From contig CAVXTT010000022.1 in NCBI GenBank assembly GCA_963764685.1, positions 186,001 to 250,000 on the forward strand: a DNA stretch of 64,000 bases, read 5' to 3'. Positions 40,294-49,561 of the stretch are shown piece by piece; position 1 is the first letter of the stretch, and every line of letters begins with the position of its first letter. Below the pieces are notes generated by a model, which made no database searches, was not told the origin of the DNA, and saw only the letters and a program-made list of their open reading frames with translations. The position numbers and the translations under genes are program-made. The DNA is from CAVXTT01 sp963764685 (GTDB taxonomy: Bacteria; Bacteroidota; Ignavibacteria; Ignavibacteriales; Ignavibacteriaceae).

Positions 40294-40625
40294 AACAATA
40301 GGTAAATCTACCATTAAATAAATCAATTCGCAAGTTCAAATAACTATGAGCACCACCCAAAAACTGATTGAAGAAAACTCTGTTACCGGGTAATTCACAG
40401 ATGATGCAAAGAATATGTTCAGGCAGCTTCCGGACAAAAAATAAGAAAATAGGCCGGGCATAGGCCGGGCATTGTCCGCCAGCTGTCTGCGCAGGATATT
40501 AGTTATGGAAAATGTAAAAATTAGCTTTCCGCAAAAAAGAAATAAAATTCGGGAGTACGAAGTGAATATTTGGAGAAAACTTATTATCCGCTTATATAAA
40601 CCGGATTAATTATACATCAGTTTAT
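40294..40625. other. Intergenic region upstream of the rimP operon
   Basis: About 330 bp between the PLP-enzyme stop and the rimP leader. It holds the short 11-bp repeat at 40449-40480 and presumably the rimP operon promoter. I found no RNA gene or credible ORF. Confidence 0.4.
40449..40480. repeat. Short 11-bp tandem repeat
   Basis: Two perfect units of ATAGGCCGGGC (40449-40459, 40460-40470) and a degenerate third, ATTGTCCGCC. It is a GC-rich island in AT-rich DNA, matching the 11-bp period of the other two arrays. Confidence 0.65.
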
Positions 40626-41852
40626 TTAAACAGTGCTTTTCCACTCTTCAGGATGAAGTTTTTCTAATTCTTCGACTTTTGATAGTGCACAATCAAGATC
40701 TGCTATAATATCATCTGCATTTTCAATTCCTACAGATAATCTTACTAATCCTTCAGAAATTCCGCCTGCAGCCCTTGCCTCAGCACCCATAGTATAATGA
40801 GTCATACTTGCAGGATGCTGAATTAATGATTCAACACCTCCAAGACTTACAGCCAGCTGGCATAATTTAACCGAATTCATCAGTACCTTGCCTGCTTCAA
40901 AACCTCCATCGAGTTCAAAGGTGATCATCCCGCCGTGTCCTTTATGCTGCCGCAGACCAAGTTCGTACTGCGGATGAGATTTTAAGCCGGGATAAACCAG
41001 GTTCTTTACAATAATTTTTTTCTCAAGATATTTAGCGATCTTCATTGCATTTTCACAATGACGTTCCATTCGTATGGACAATGTTTTTATACCCCTGTGT
41101 ACCAGGAAAGAGTTAAAAGGATCTATTACACCCCCTGTCTGGTTTAATACTTTTCTGAAATGAAGATATGTCTTCTCATCTTTCACGACCACAACTCCGC
41201 CTACTACATCTGCGTGTCCGTTCAGGAATTTTGTTAAACTGTGGAGTACTATATCGGCGCCCAGTGTTAAAGGCTGCTGAAGGGCAGGGCTCATAAAAGT
41301 ATTATCAACAACAACCACTGCATTATTTCTATGAGCAATTTCAGAAATAGCTTTAATATCGGAGATCGAGAGAGTAGGATTCCCCGGGGTCTCAATAAAA
41401 ATTACACGAGTATTCTTTTTGACCGCATCATTCACTTTGTTAAGATCGGAAGTATCAACAAAGTCTATCTCAACTCCATACTTTGAAAATATATTATTAA
41501 GCAGGGTTGTCGTGGGTCCATAAACTGCTGTTGAACAAACTATGTGATCCCAACGGGTTAATAGTGCTGCAAAGACTGTATGGATAGCCGCCATCCCGCT
41601 TCCGCACCCAAGGGCTTTATGTCCCTGTTCAAGGGCGGCGATACAGTTTTCGAGAGCCTCTACTGTTGGATTCTGCATACGGGTGTAAATGTACCCCTTT
41701 TGTGTACCGGCAAATAAAGAAGCCCCATGATCTGCAGATTCAAATTTGAAAGTAGAGGTTTGATAAATAGGGGGAACTACTGCTCCGAACTCATATTCCC
41801 CGATTCCTGCGTGAACACATTCTGTGTCAAAACCAATTTTCTTGTTATCCAT
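40626..41852 (-). CDS. Cys/Met-metabolism PLP enzyme (methionine gamma-lyase or cystathionine gamma-lyase/synthase type)
   Basis: About 408 aa from the ATG at 41852 (MDNKKIGFDTECVHAG), which has a GGGGA before it; the frame opens 42 bp further. Family motifs: YIYTRMQNPTVEALE, CGSGMAAIHT, VVVDNTFMSPALQQP, Schiff-base Lys in HSLTKFLNGHADVVGG, and SLGGVESLIQHPASMTH. Members cleave or form C-S bonds of methionine, cystathionine or homocysteine. The methionine gamma-lyase active-site Cys is not obvious (YGPTTTLL instead of YGCT), so the exact substrate is open. Confidence 0.85.
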   Translation of the reverse strand: MDNKKIGFDTECVHAGIGEYEFGAVVPPIYQTSTFKFESADHGASLFAGTQKGYIYTRMQNPTVEALENCIAALEQGHKALGCGSGMAAIHTVFAALLTRWDHIVCSTAVYGPTTTLLNNIFSKYGVEIDFVDTSDLNKVNDAVKKNTRVIFIETPGNPTLSISDIKAISEIAHRNNAVVVVDNTFMSPALQQPLTLGADIVLHSLTKFLNGHADVVGGVVVVKDEKTYLHFRKVLNQTGGVIDPFNSFLVHRGIKTLSIRMERHCENAMKIAKYLEKKIIVKNLVYPGLKSHPQYELGLRQHKGHGGMITFELDGGFEAGKVLMNSVKLCQLAVSLGGVESLIQHPASMTHYTMGAEARAAGGISEGLVRLSVGIENADDIIADLDCALSKVEELEKLHPEEWKSTV

Positions 41853-41992
41853 AAGATCCCCGGAAGTGATTGCATAATAATATTTAACTTTCAAAATTAA
41901 ATTGAATACTTGTTAAAGTCTATATTTATTTGCTTCCCGGGAGTATTTTTATCGAATTTGTCATATCTGTCCAAAATACCAGAATCAGATAA

Positions 41993-42140
41993 TGGTTTCC
42001 AGATAGCCCAATCATGGTTTCCATATAATCTAATAGCCCACGATTTTCATATAGCCCACGGTTTCTAACAGCCCACGGTTTCTAACCGTGGGGAAGGGGG
42101 ATAAATATATACACGTCAACCCCTTCAGGGGTTTGCCATT
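41993..42140. repeat. Outer left arm of the mirror-image repeat island
   Basis: Four to five degenerate units related to GTTTCCATATAGCCCAC run to a perfect palindrome, CCCACGGTT-TCT-AACCGTGGG (42072-42092). An ATATATAC segment and the hairpin AACCCCTTCAGGGGTT (42118-42133) follow. The same blocks occur in reverse order and orientation at about 43960-44110. Confidence 0.85.
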
Positions 42141-42239
42141 GAATATTAAACGTAACTTTCCCGAACGGGGATTACTCATCATTTTTTTTTGAGCTTCTGC
42201 CTCCCACTGCAATCAGGTACTTTTACTTGGTTATATATT

Positions 42240-42305
42240 CAAGATTGGTAAACCCCTTGAAGGGGTTAAGGATAATTTTGTTTTTATTCAGCCCCACGGT
42301 TAAAA
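42240..42305. repeat. Inner left arm of the mirror-image repeat island
   Basis: About 62 bp, from CAAGATTGGTAAACCCC to CCCCACGGTTAAAA, is a near-perfect inverted repeat of 43830-43891. Together they would form one long palindrome if the IS were removed. Confidence 0.9.
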
Positions 42306-43829
42306 GGGTCTGTTGCATAATTAGAATATTTTATTGATAGTACAAAGTTTGGTCTGGATGATAAGAATATATAGCTGGGTAGTGTAGTGTATCTTGATGG
42401 AATGAGCTCTCTTTCTAAAGTGCTTTATTAATCTCTTAAGATTTTGGACAGCAGCTATCATATAGGACCTTTTATGTGCTTTATCCAGACCTCTGGACAT
42501 AAACTTTCTTAACCCATGACTGTTCTTTGCTTCTGCAAATAGCCCCTCTGAGATCGTCTTTCTTAAAATGTATGCTTCTTTTGCCTCTGGAGTTTTTAGC
42601 CTCTGCTTTAATCTGTCATATTCCTCATAATAAACGCTCTGCCTGACAGTTCTAAACTGAGAGTTGGGACAACATTTTTCCTTAAGAGAGCATCCGGTAC
42701 ATTGACTTTTTCTACTCATATAGCGCCGGCACCCCCTCCCTTTATCATATGTATAATACTTTAGCTCCTTCTGGTCTGGACATATAAAAACATCCTTTTC
42801 CTTATCGTAATGAAATTGACCCTTGTCAATCCCTCCTTTAGAGTTAACACTTTTTTGACTAGGTATATACGCCTTAATATCTCTTTGCTCTAATTCACTT
42901 AAATTCTTTCCAGAACAATAGCCCCTGTCTGCTGAAGCTGCTTCTATAGTTAAATTAAAACCTTTTAACTTTTCTTGTGCTCTGTCTATGGATTCAATCA
43001 GGTTATGTTTATCATCCCGGTCTGCAAAGCTTACAAGTACATCTGTGATTATTCTGTTCTTGGTATCTGCACAGTATTGAGTTTTATAATATAAATCCGT
43101 TGGCTTACCAGGCTTAGATGCGATTCTGGTGTCAGGGTCAGTTTTGCTTTCATATATATCGTTTATTTTAGTAGCTCCCTTGTTCATTTTTATCATCTTC
43201 TTTATTACCGTTATCCTTGTCTTTCTGCTCAGAATTTTCCTCAAAGGTTTGATTTACATAATCAACTGCTGACAGTGTAGGCCTTTTCCTTTCCACACTC
43301 TCCATTGATGCATTGGCTTTAACAAGAGTTGAATCAATTGTCTGGTGTCTGCCTTCTATTAAGCCCGAGGCATTGCATAGCTCTAGAACTTTATCAAATA
43401 ATGATTCAAAAATCTCTTTTCCGATCAATCCTCTTGTCCTTGATATTGTGGAATGCCAAGGCAGGCTTTCATCCATATCATATCCTAAAAAGTATCTGGC
43501 TGACAGACTATCACTTGCTCTTCTAACAAGTTCTCTGTCTGAGATGATGTTCTCCAGGTATCCATATAGCTGAAGTTTGAAGAATACTGCCGGATCTATT
43601 GAAGGTTTACCTGTCCTTCCATATAAGTTTTTGCATTCTTTGTAAAGGAATCTCAAATCCAAGAACTTTAAGAGAACACGATAGAGGTTGTCTTCGGGGA
43701 CCAGGTCATCTAAAGTGAGTTTATAGATTAATTTTGGCTCAAATTTCTTATTACCAAGCATAGAGTTTATAAGTTTGTTTTTCCTCCTCTTTCACTAACA
43801 ATATACATGCCGAGTTATGCAACAGACCC
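42306..43829. mobile_element. IS1182-like insertion sequence
   Basis: The element is bounded by perfect 15-bp inverted repeats: GGGTCTGTTGCATAA at 42306-42320 and TTATGCAACAGACCC at 43815-43829. The flanking 6-bp direct repeat TTAAAA (42300-42305 and 43830-43835) is the likely target duplication. The single transposase gene runs on the minus strand. The insertion sits in the loop of the palindrome CCCCACGGTT/AACCGTGGGG. Confidence 0.92.
42321..43761 (-). CDS. IS1182-family transposase (one apparent frameshift)
   Basis: About 480 aa after repair. The N-terminal DUF772-type domain has IDPAVFFKLQLYGYLENIISDRELVRRASDSLSARYFLGY; the catalytic part has IDSTLVKANAS (first Asp), ASADRGYCSGKN (second Asp) and a C-terminal KTISEGLFAEAKNSHGLRKFMSRG (Glu). 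A zinc-like cluster CTGCSLKEKCCPNS lies between. The frame changes by one base near 43185, within an A-rich stretch. Other genes here show single-base insertion errors, so this is probably one too, but a true lesion that inactivates the IS cannot be excluded. Confidence 0.88.
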
Positions 43830-43891
43830 TTAAAACCGTGGGGCAAATAAGAGCAAAATTATTAACCCCTTCAGGGGTTTACCAATCTTGA
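43830..43891. repeat. Inner right arm of the mirror-image repeat island
   Basis: Inverted copy of 42240-42305 with only small differences; it ends in ACCAATCTTG. It contains the hairpin AACCCCTTCAGGGGTT. Confidence 0.9.
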
Positions 43892-43964
43892 ACTCAACGC
43901 AATCCCTGGAAAATATTTTGAAGAATAATTTTTATTTGAGGGAGTTTATCATTTGAAATTCTGT

Positions 43965-44033
43965 GGTAAACCCCTGAAGGGGTTGAGGAGTATATATTGA
44001 TTCCCCCCTCCCACGGTTGGAAACCGTGGGCTA
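43965..44033. repeat. Outer right arm of the mirror-image repeat island
   Basis: Inverted copy, by eye about 85% identical, of 42072-42140: AAACCCCTGAAGGGGTT hairpin, GTATATATTG segment, C-run, and the palindrome CCCACGGTT-GG-AAACCGTGGG. Confidence 0.85.
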
Positions 44034-44265
44034 TTTTGGAAACCGTGGGCTATATGAAAATCGCGGCTATTGGGAAACCTGGGCTATTTGGAAATCACGG
44101 CTATTTGGAAACCACGGCTATTTGGAAACCACGGCTATTTGGAAACCATGGCTATTTGGAAACCGTGAGCTATTGGGAAACCGTGAGCTATTGGGAAACC
44201 GTGAGCTATTGGAACCCACGGGCTATGTGGGAACCTGAGGGCTATGTGGAAACCGTAGGCTGTAG
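44019..44265. repeat. Tandem array of about 14 units of 17-18 bp
   Basis: Units follow GGAAACCACGGCTATTT with variation in the middle (CCGTGG, CCACGG, CCGTGA). Neighbouring units tend to be identical in blocks, for example three GGAAACCGTGAGCTATTG in a row, which points to local duplication. The reverse-complement unit forms the array at 41993-42074. There are no spacers, so it is not a CRISPR. Confidence 0.9.
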
Positions 44266-44346
44266 ACAGATCTCAGAAAACATATTCTTTTTAAATTGAT
44301 TTTGCTTCTTTTTAGGAATATTTTTAGACACCAAATTGAGGTTTTT

Positions 44347-45471
44347 TTGGATACAGAACGGATCATTAATGAAGTGCCCAAGGTTCTGCTGCACGATCAT
44401 CTTGACGGCGGATTACGCACTTCGACTATCATTGAACTGGCTTCGGAATTAAAGTACAATAAATTGCCTACCCGGGACAGCGGCGAGCTTGCACAATGGT
44501 TTCACCGCGGCGCCAACAAGGGAAATCTTACTGAATACCTCCAGGGTTTTGAGCATACAACTGCTGTTATGCAGACCAAAGATGGTCTTGAACGTGCAGC
44601 ATATGAAATGATGGAGGATATGAAAAATGATGGTGTCTGCTATGTGGAAACAAGATTCGCCCCATCATTTCATCTGAATAAAGGACTTTATCCTGAAGAT
44701 GTTGTGCAGGCTGTTCTGGCCGGTCTTGATAAAGGTAAAAATGATTTTGGTGTAGGGTACGGACTGATCCTTTGCGGTATGCGAAATATGAAAAATACTC
44801 TTGAAATTGCAGAGCTGGCTGTCAATTTCCGCCCGCAGGGTGTTATTGGATTTGATCTTGCCGGTGAGGAAGGCGGCTATCCACCTAAAAAACATCTCGA
44901 AGCTTTTCAGTTTATCCAGCGCGCAAATTTTAATATCACCATTCACGCCGGTGAGGCATTCGGAAAAGAATCAATCTGGCAGGCTATACAATGGTGCGGA
45001 GCCCACCGTATAGGACACGCCACACATCTCAGGGAGGATATTGTATTTGATAAGGAGGGAAATGTTGTAGGCTTTGGGGATCTTGCTCAGTATGTCCTCG
45101 ATAAACGAATACCGCTTGAAATCTGTCTCCTCAGTAATGTGCATACAGGCGCTGTCGACAGGATCGAAAACCATCCTTTCGGAACTCTTTATAAAGAAAA
45201 ATTCAGGGTTACTATAAATACAGATGACCGCCTGATGAGTGATACAACGATGACTAAAGAATTTAAAACAGCAATCGATGTGTTCGGAATTAACCTCGAG
45301 GATGTTGAAAAAATTACGATCAATTCTATGAAATCCGCATTCATTCCTTACAAGGAAAGACTTTATTATATATACCAGGTCATCAAGCCGGGATTCCAAA
45401 AAACGAAGGACAAATTATTATCATTAAAAAATTATTCGGGAGAATATGAAAAAACTGTTCACAAACTATAA
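44347..45471 (+). CDS. add: Adenosine deaminase
   Basis: About 374 aa from the TTG at 44347, which has GAGG six bases upstream; the frame opens at 44296 but that part looks non-coding. It deaminates adenosine to inosine in purine salvage. Metal and catalytic residues: HDHLDGGLR, HAGE, GAHRIGHATHL and NTDDRLMSD. The substrate may extend to related adenine nucleosides. First gene of a plus-strand run that begins right after the tandem repeat array. Confidence 0.93.
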   Translation: MDTERIINEVPKVLLHDHLDGGLRTSTIIELASELKYNKLPTRDSGELAQWFHRGANKGNLTEYLQGFEHTTAVMQTKDGLERAAYEMMEDMKNDGVCYVETRFAPSFHLNKGLYPEDVVQAVLAGLDKGKNDFGVGYGLILCGMRNMKNTLEIAELAVNFRPQGVIGFDLAGEEGGYPPKKHLEAFQFIQRANFNITIHAGEAFGKESIWQAIQWCGAHRIGHATHLREDIVFDKEGNVVGFGDLAQYVLDKRIPLEICLLSNVHTGAVDRIENHPFGTLYKEKFRVTINTDDRLMSDTTMTKEFKTAIDVFGINLEDVEKITINSMKSAFIPYKERLYYIYQVIKPGFQKTKDKLLSLKNYSGEYEKTVHKL

Positions 45472-45781
45472 TCTTGAACTTGATAAGAATGAAAAAAAAC
45501 TGCTTACAACTTTCTGCAAACAGGTATTAAAACAAACTGAAGCCGATGATAAATTATTCGGGGAGAATAAAGCATTTAATTCCATAATTCAGAAACTTAA
45601 TTCAGACGGGGAAGCAGTAAAACTTACTAAAGATGAGAGGACGAGACTTAAACACCAGCTTGAAGAGAATGTAAGATACCTGAGAAAGAATTCGGAAAAA
45701 GCCTGGTTTCTGAAAAAATGGCTTTTCGGTTCGATGTTAAAGCAGTATGATAATCTTTTAAGCAATCATTTCCAGGGATAA
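45446..45781 (+). CDS. Uncharacterised 111-aa helical protein
   Basis: Overlaps the end of the adenosine deaminase gene by 26 bp and stops 2 bp before hutU, so it is translated in an operon. The sequence is almost all charged helix (NLELDKNEKKLLTTFCKQVLKQTEADDKLF; LTKDERTRLKHQLEENVRYLRK), ending in a more hydrophobic AWFLKKWLFGSMLKQYDNLL. No signal peptide or known motif. I do not recognise the family. Confidence 0.7.
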   Translation: MKKLFTNYNLELDKNEKKLLTTFCKQVLKQTEADDKLFGENKAFNSIIQKLNSDGEAVKLTKDERTRLKHQLEENVRYLRKNSEKAWFLKKWLFGSMLKQYDNLLSNHFQG

Positions 45782-45783
45782 GA

Positions 45784-47453
45784 ATGATAACCGTTGAAGA
45801 AAATAAAATTATAAGAGCGCCGCACGGGAACAAAACTTTCATGCAAGGGATGGATCCAGGAAGCTGCAATGCGGATGCTGATGAATAATCTTGATCCTGA
45901 TGTTGCAGAAAATCCGGCCGAGCTTATTGTATACGGCGGAAGGGGAAAAGCCGCAAGGAACTGGGAATGTTTTCACGCGATTGTTGATTCGTTAAGAAGA
46001 CTCGAAAATGATGAAACTCTTTTAGTGCAGTCAGGTAAACCCGTAGGAATTTTCAGAACTCATACAAATGCACCCAGGGTGATTATTTCAAATTCGATGC
46101 TGGTCCCCAATTGGGCTAACTGGAATGAATTCAGACGGCTTGAGCAATTGGGATTAACAATGTACGGTCAGATGACTGCCGGCAGCTGGATCTATATCGG
46201 CACACAGGGAATACTGCAGGGCACATATGAAACTTTTGCAGAATGCGGAAGAAAATATTTTAACGGCGACCTTAAAGGAAAGCTTATTCTTACTGCCGGC
46301 TTAGGCGGTATGGGCGGCGCCCAGCCACTTAGCCGCCACTATGAATGGTGCTGTTTGTCTTGCAATTGAAGTTGATAAAACCAGGATAGAAAAAAGGATT
46401 GAGACCGGATACCTTGATGTTATGACTGAAGATCTTGATGAGGCATTAAATCTGGTATCATCAGCAAAGGAAAAGAAGCAGGCTTTATCAATAGGATTGC
46501 TTGGTAATGCCGGTGAGATCCTACCGCAGATACTGAAGAAAAACGTTATACCGGATATTCTTACAGATCAGACCTCTGCTCACGATACCCTTAACGGTTA
46601 TGTGCCAATGAACATGAGTTATGATGAAGCAATTGAACTTAGAAAATCCAATCCGCAGAAATATATTGAACTGTCCAGACAAACAATCGCGGTACATGTT
46701 AAAGCAATGCTTGAGTTTCAGAAAAGGGGAAGTATTACTTTCGATTATGGAAATAATATCCGCGGTGAAGCAAAAGATAATGGTGTAGCCAATGCTTTTG
46801 ATATTCCCGGTTTTGTACCTGAATTTATACGTCCCCTATTCTGCGACGGCAAGGGTCCATTCCGGTGGGCTGCCTTATCGGGTGATCCCCGGGATATTTA
46901 TGCAACAGATGAAGCAGTTAAAAAGACTTTTCCGGAGAATAAACATCTTTTGAACTGGATAGAACTTGCACAGAAAAAAGTTCATTTCCAGGGACTGCCC
47001 GCAAGGATCTGCTGGCTGGGGTACGGCGAACGTGCAAAAATGGGAAAGGTATTTAATGATCTTGTTGCCGAAGGTAAAGTCAGCGCTCCCATTGTAATCG
47101 GCAGAGATCATCTCGACTGCGGTTCTGTTGCTTCACCAAACCGTGAAACCGAAGGAATGATTGACGGCAGCGATGCTATTGCAGACTGGCCTATTCTTAA
47201 TGCATTGCTGAATTCGATAGGAGGAGCCAGCTGGGTATCTGTACATCACGGCGGGGGTGTAGGTATAGGAAATTCTATTCATGCCGGTATGGTTGTAGTG
47301 GCTGACGGAACCAAAGAAGCTGCTGAAAGGCTTCAGCGGGTGCTGACTTATGATCCCGGAATGGGCATAATGCGTCATTCGGATGCAGGGTATGAGGAAG
47401 CAATTAAAAATGCAAAGAAGTTTGACATAAAAATTCCAATGCTGAAAAAATAA
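45784..47453 (+). CDS. hutU: Urocanate hydratase (two apparent frameshifts)
   Basis: NAD-dependent second step of histidine degradation (urocanate to imidazolone propionate), about 556 aa. The ATG at 45784 gives MITVEENKIIRAPHGNK; deleting one A near 45841 joins this to CKGWIQEAAMRMLMNNLD. Deleting one A near 46331 joins GGAQPL to AATMNGAVCLAIEVD. The active-site Cys region is ARICWLGYGERAKMG, and NAD-binding segments such as ITAGLGGMGGAQP are typical. hutH, hutI and hutG are not in the window. Confidence 0.95.
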
Positions 47454-47486
47454 TTGGAAACTATTAAATAATTAAAAGGGACCACA

Positions 47487-48677
47487 ATGAAAGTTAAAGT
47501 ACTTATAGCCGATAAATTTCCGGAAGTATATATTAAGCAGCTCCAGGATCTGGATCTGGATGTTGTATACTCGCCAAAACTCGGGGAAAATGACCTTCCC
47601 GCAGCAGCAGAGGAAGTTGACATAATAGTTGTCAGATCAACTGTAGTAAATGCCGAGACTATAAATAAAAGCAAAAAGTTAAACCTGATCATCAGAGCCG
47701 GTGCAGGTGTTAACAATATTAATATTGCAGCTGCAAACCAGAAAGGTATCTACGTCGCTAACTGTCCCGGAATGAACTCAATAGCAGTTGCAGAACTTGC
47801 CATTGGATTGATGGTATCCCTGGACAGAAGAATTCCCGATAATGTGATCGATTTCAGGAATGCAAAATGGAATAAAGGGGAATATTCAAAAGCCGAGGGT
47901 TTATACGGAAAGACTCTTGCGATAATCGGAGTTGGGGCTATCGGTAAAGAGGTTGCTAAAAGAGCGCTTGCATTCGGGATGAATGTCTATGGAAAAGATA
48001 TCTCAAGAATTGAAGGGGTAATGATAAAAGATTTCTCTGAGATGGATCAACTGCTTCCAATAGCTGATGTAATATCAATTCACCTTCCTTCGACATCTGA
48101 TACTAAAGGGTTATTTAATAAAAAGATGTTCAGTTATCTCAAACCCAATGCCCTTCTCATAAATACTTCGCGTCAGGATATTATTGATGAGGATGCAATG
48201 CTTGAAGCAATAAAGGAGAAAAATATACGTGTGGCCGTGGATGTATTTAAAGGTGAGCCGGAAGGAAAGACAGGCGAAGTAAAATCAAAACTCCAGGGTA
48301 ATCCGAATATCTATGTAACCCATCATATTGGAGCCTCAACCGAGCAGGCGCAGAATGCAGTTGCCGCAGAAACTGTAAGGATCATTAAAGATTATATCTG
48401 CAGCGGTTTAATTGCGCACTGGGTTAACAGGGCAAAGATCACCGATGCAAAATACCAGCTTGTTGCAAAACATCTGGACAAGCCGGGAGTACTTGCATCC
48501 ATTCTTGATATTATCCGTGAAGGAAATATTAATATTGAAGAGATCGAGAATGTAATATTCGACGGCGGAATGGCAGCCTGCTGCACAATGAAACTGAAAT
48601 CTCCTGTCAATGCTGAAATGCTGAAGAAGATGCAGGATGACCCGAATATATTAAGTGTATCTCACGTAGCGATATAA
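47487..48677 (+). CDS. serA: D-3-phosphoglycerate dehydrogenase-like protein
   Basis: 396 aa. The NAD-binding motif is IGVGAIGKEVAKRALAFGM; catalytic residues are Arg in NTSRQDIIDEDAM, Glu in FKGEPEG and His in HHIGAST. A C-terminal ACT domain (about 320-396: DKPGVLASILDIIREGNINIEEIEN) fits serine feedback control. First step of serine synthesis from 3-phosphoglycerate; another 2-hydroxyacid substrate is possible. It follows hutU by 33 bp. Confidence 0.88.
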   Translation: MKVKVLIADKFPEVYIKQLQDLDLDVVYSPKLGENDLPAAAEEVDIIVVRSTVVNAETINKSKKLNLIIRAGAGVNNINIAAANQKGIYVANCPGMNSIAVAELAIGLMVSLDRRIPDNVIDFRNAKWNKGEYSKAEGLYGKTLAIIGVGAIGKEVAKRALAFGMNVYGKDISRIEGVMIKDFSEMDQLLPIADVISIHLPSTSDTKGLFNKKMFSYLKPNALLINTSRQDIIDEDAMLEAIKEKNIRVAVDVFKGEPEGKTGEVKSKLQGNPNIYVTHHIGASTEQAQNAVAAETVRIIKDYICSGLIAHWVNRAKITDAKYQLVAKHLDKPGVLASILDIIREGNINIEEIENVIFDGGMAACCTMKLKSPVNAEMLKKMQDDPNILSVSHVAI

Positions 48678-48745
48678 AACCGGGATTAAAAGATTAGAGG
48701 ATTGCATAGATTAAATTTAATCCGTGTAATCCTTTAATCGGTTTA
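48678..48745. terminator. Long imperfect inverted repeat between convergent genes
   Basis: AAACCGGGATTAAAAGATT at the left pairs with AATCCTTTAATCGGTTT at the right, with internal GGATT/AATCC repeats. It lies directly after the serA stop and before the stop of the opposing gene, so it may end transcripts from both sides. There is no strong T-run. Confidence 0.45.
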
Positions 48746-48753
48746 ATAAGGGT

Positions 48754-49509
48754 TCAGACAAATTTTACTTCGCGGATCTCGGGAGAAATTCCGTAAAAAT
48801 ATGGGAGCTTGAGCAGCTGGTTAATTCCTTCATTATCCTGCTCCGTGAAATCAAAAATGAGATCCGATACATTCCTGCTGATAAATTCCATTGATTGATC
48901 GGACAGGTCGGATCCGAACTGCTTCTCCTCTATTCTGTCGTATATTTTATTCCCTATTCCCTTTAAAGCGCTGTTCAAAGTTTCCACATGTTCTTTATTA
49001 GAGGACGCATACAGGAAATTAACATAAGGAGAAGAGATAAGTTCAATTATTTCTTCGGTAAAGCTCAAGCCTTTAGCATACAGTTCCTTTTTATAATTCA
49101 GATCGCCGATAAGCAGAATATTCTTATCAAGGACATTCTCATCGGAAGCGAGGTGAATATTAACATCGGTAATATATGTTTCCTTAAACAGGATCTTAGA
49201 TAATATAACTTCAGTAGAGGAGATATCGCCTAAAAGGTAAAGGTCGTTTATTTTTTGATCCTTATTATTAAAATACAACCATGAATTACCAAGTACTCCT
49301 TCAAAAGCAATTCCAAATTCACCTGATACATAGAGATCTTTATGATTTATCAGATCGAGACTGGGAATTAAGCCAGCAGCTTTTTCGTCTGCAGCTATCT
49401 GCTGGCTGATAACAGCCGCCGGCATAAACTTTATATTTTCTTTTATCTCATCAGGAAGTAATTGAGCAATGAGAATGGTGTATATATTTTTGGGAAAAAT
49501 AAGGTTCAT
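48754..49509 (-). CDS. MqnA-like or periplasmic-binding-fold protein
   Basis: 251 aa. The first 90 residues (AADEKAAGLIPSLDLINHKDLYVSGEFGIAFEGVLGNSWLYF) resemble MqnA/MqnD, enzymes of futalosine menaquinone synthesis with a binding-protein fold. The rest is divergent, with hardly any conserved catalytic text visible to me. There is no signal peptide, so it should be cytoplasmic. The ATG comes right after the rplS terminator stem. It may be a distant paralogue rather than MqnA itself. Confidence 0.4.
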   Translation of the reverse strand: MNLIFPKNIYTILIAQLLPDEIKENIKFMPAAVISQQIAADEKAAGLIPSLDLINHKDLYVSGEFGIAFEGVLGNSWLYFNNKDQKINDLYLLGDISSTEVILSKILFKETYITDVNIHLASDENVLDKNILLIGDLNYKKELYAKGLSFTEEIIELISSPYVNFLYASSNKEHVETLNSALKGIGNKIYDRIEEKQFGSDLSDQSMEFISRNVSDLIFDFTEQDNEGINQLLKLPYFYGISPEIREVKFV

Positions 49510-49545
49510 TTAAAATATAAAAAGGCGTATAGTATACGCCTTCAA
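49509..49545 (-). terminator. Terminator after rplS
   Basis: Perfect palindrome AAGGCGTATAGTATACGCCTT (49522-49542), followed on the minus strand by TTTTATATTTT. It separates rplS from the MqnA-like gene, whose ATG follows at once, so some read-through regulation is possible. Confidence 0.8.
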
Positions 49546-49561
49546 TAATAATAATAATATA

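Noticed and set aside
40294..40625. Possible tRNA or riboswitch upstream of rimP
   Set aside because: No cloverleaf or known riboswitch core could be folded by eye; only the short repeat and the terminator-like stem are clear.
43168..43200. Programmed frameshift in the IS transposase
   Set aside because: The A-rich site is suggestive, but the shift is the same one-base type seen across the contig, and IS1182-family transposases are normally made from one frame.
44019..44265. CRISPR array
   Set aside because: Units are directly contiguous without unique spacers, only 17-18 bp long, and no cas genes are near.
43997..44299. ORFs of 60-100 codons with ETVGY/WKPWLF-like repeats (also 42030-42212)
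   Set aside because: They are translations of the 17-18 bp tandem repeats and palindromes, with no RBS and no non-repeat sequence.
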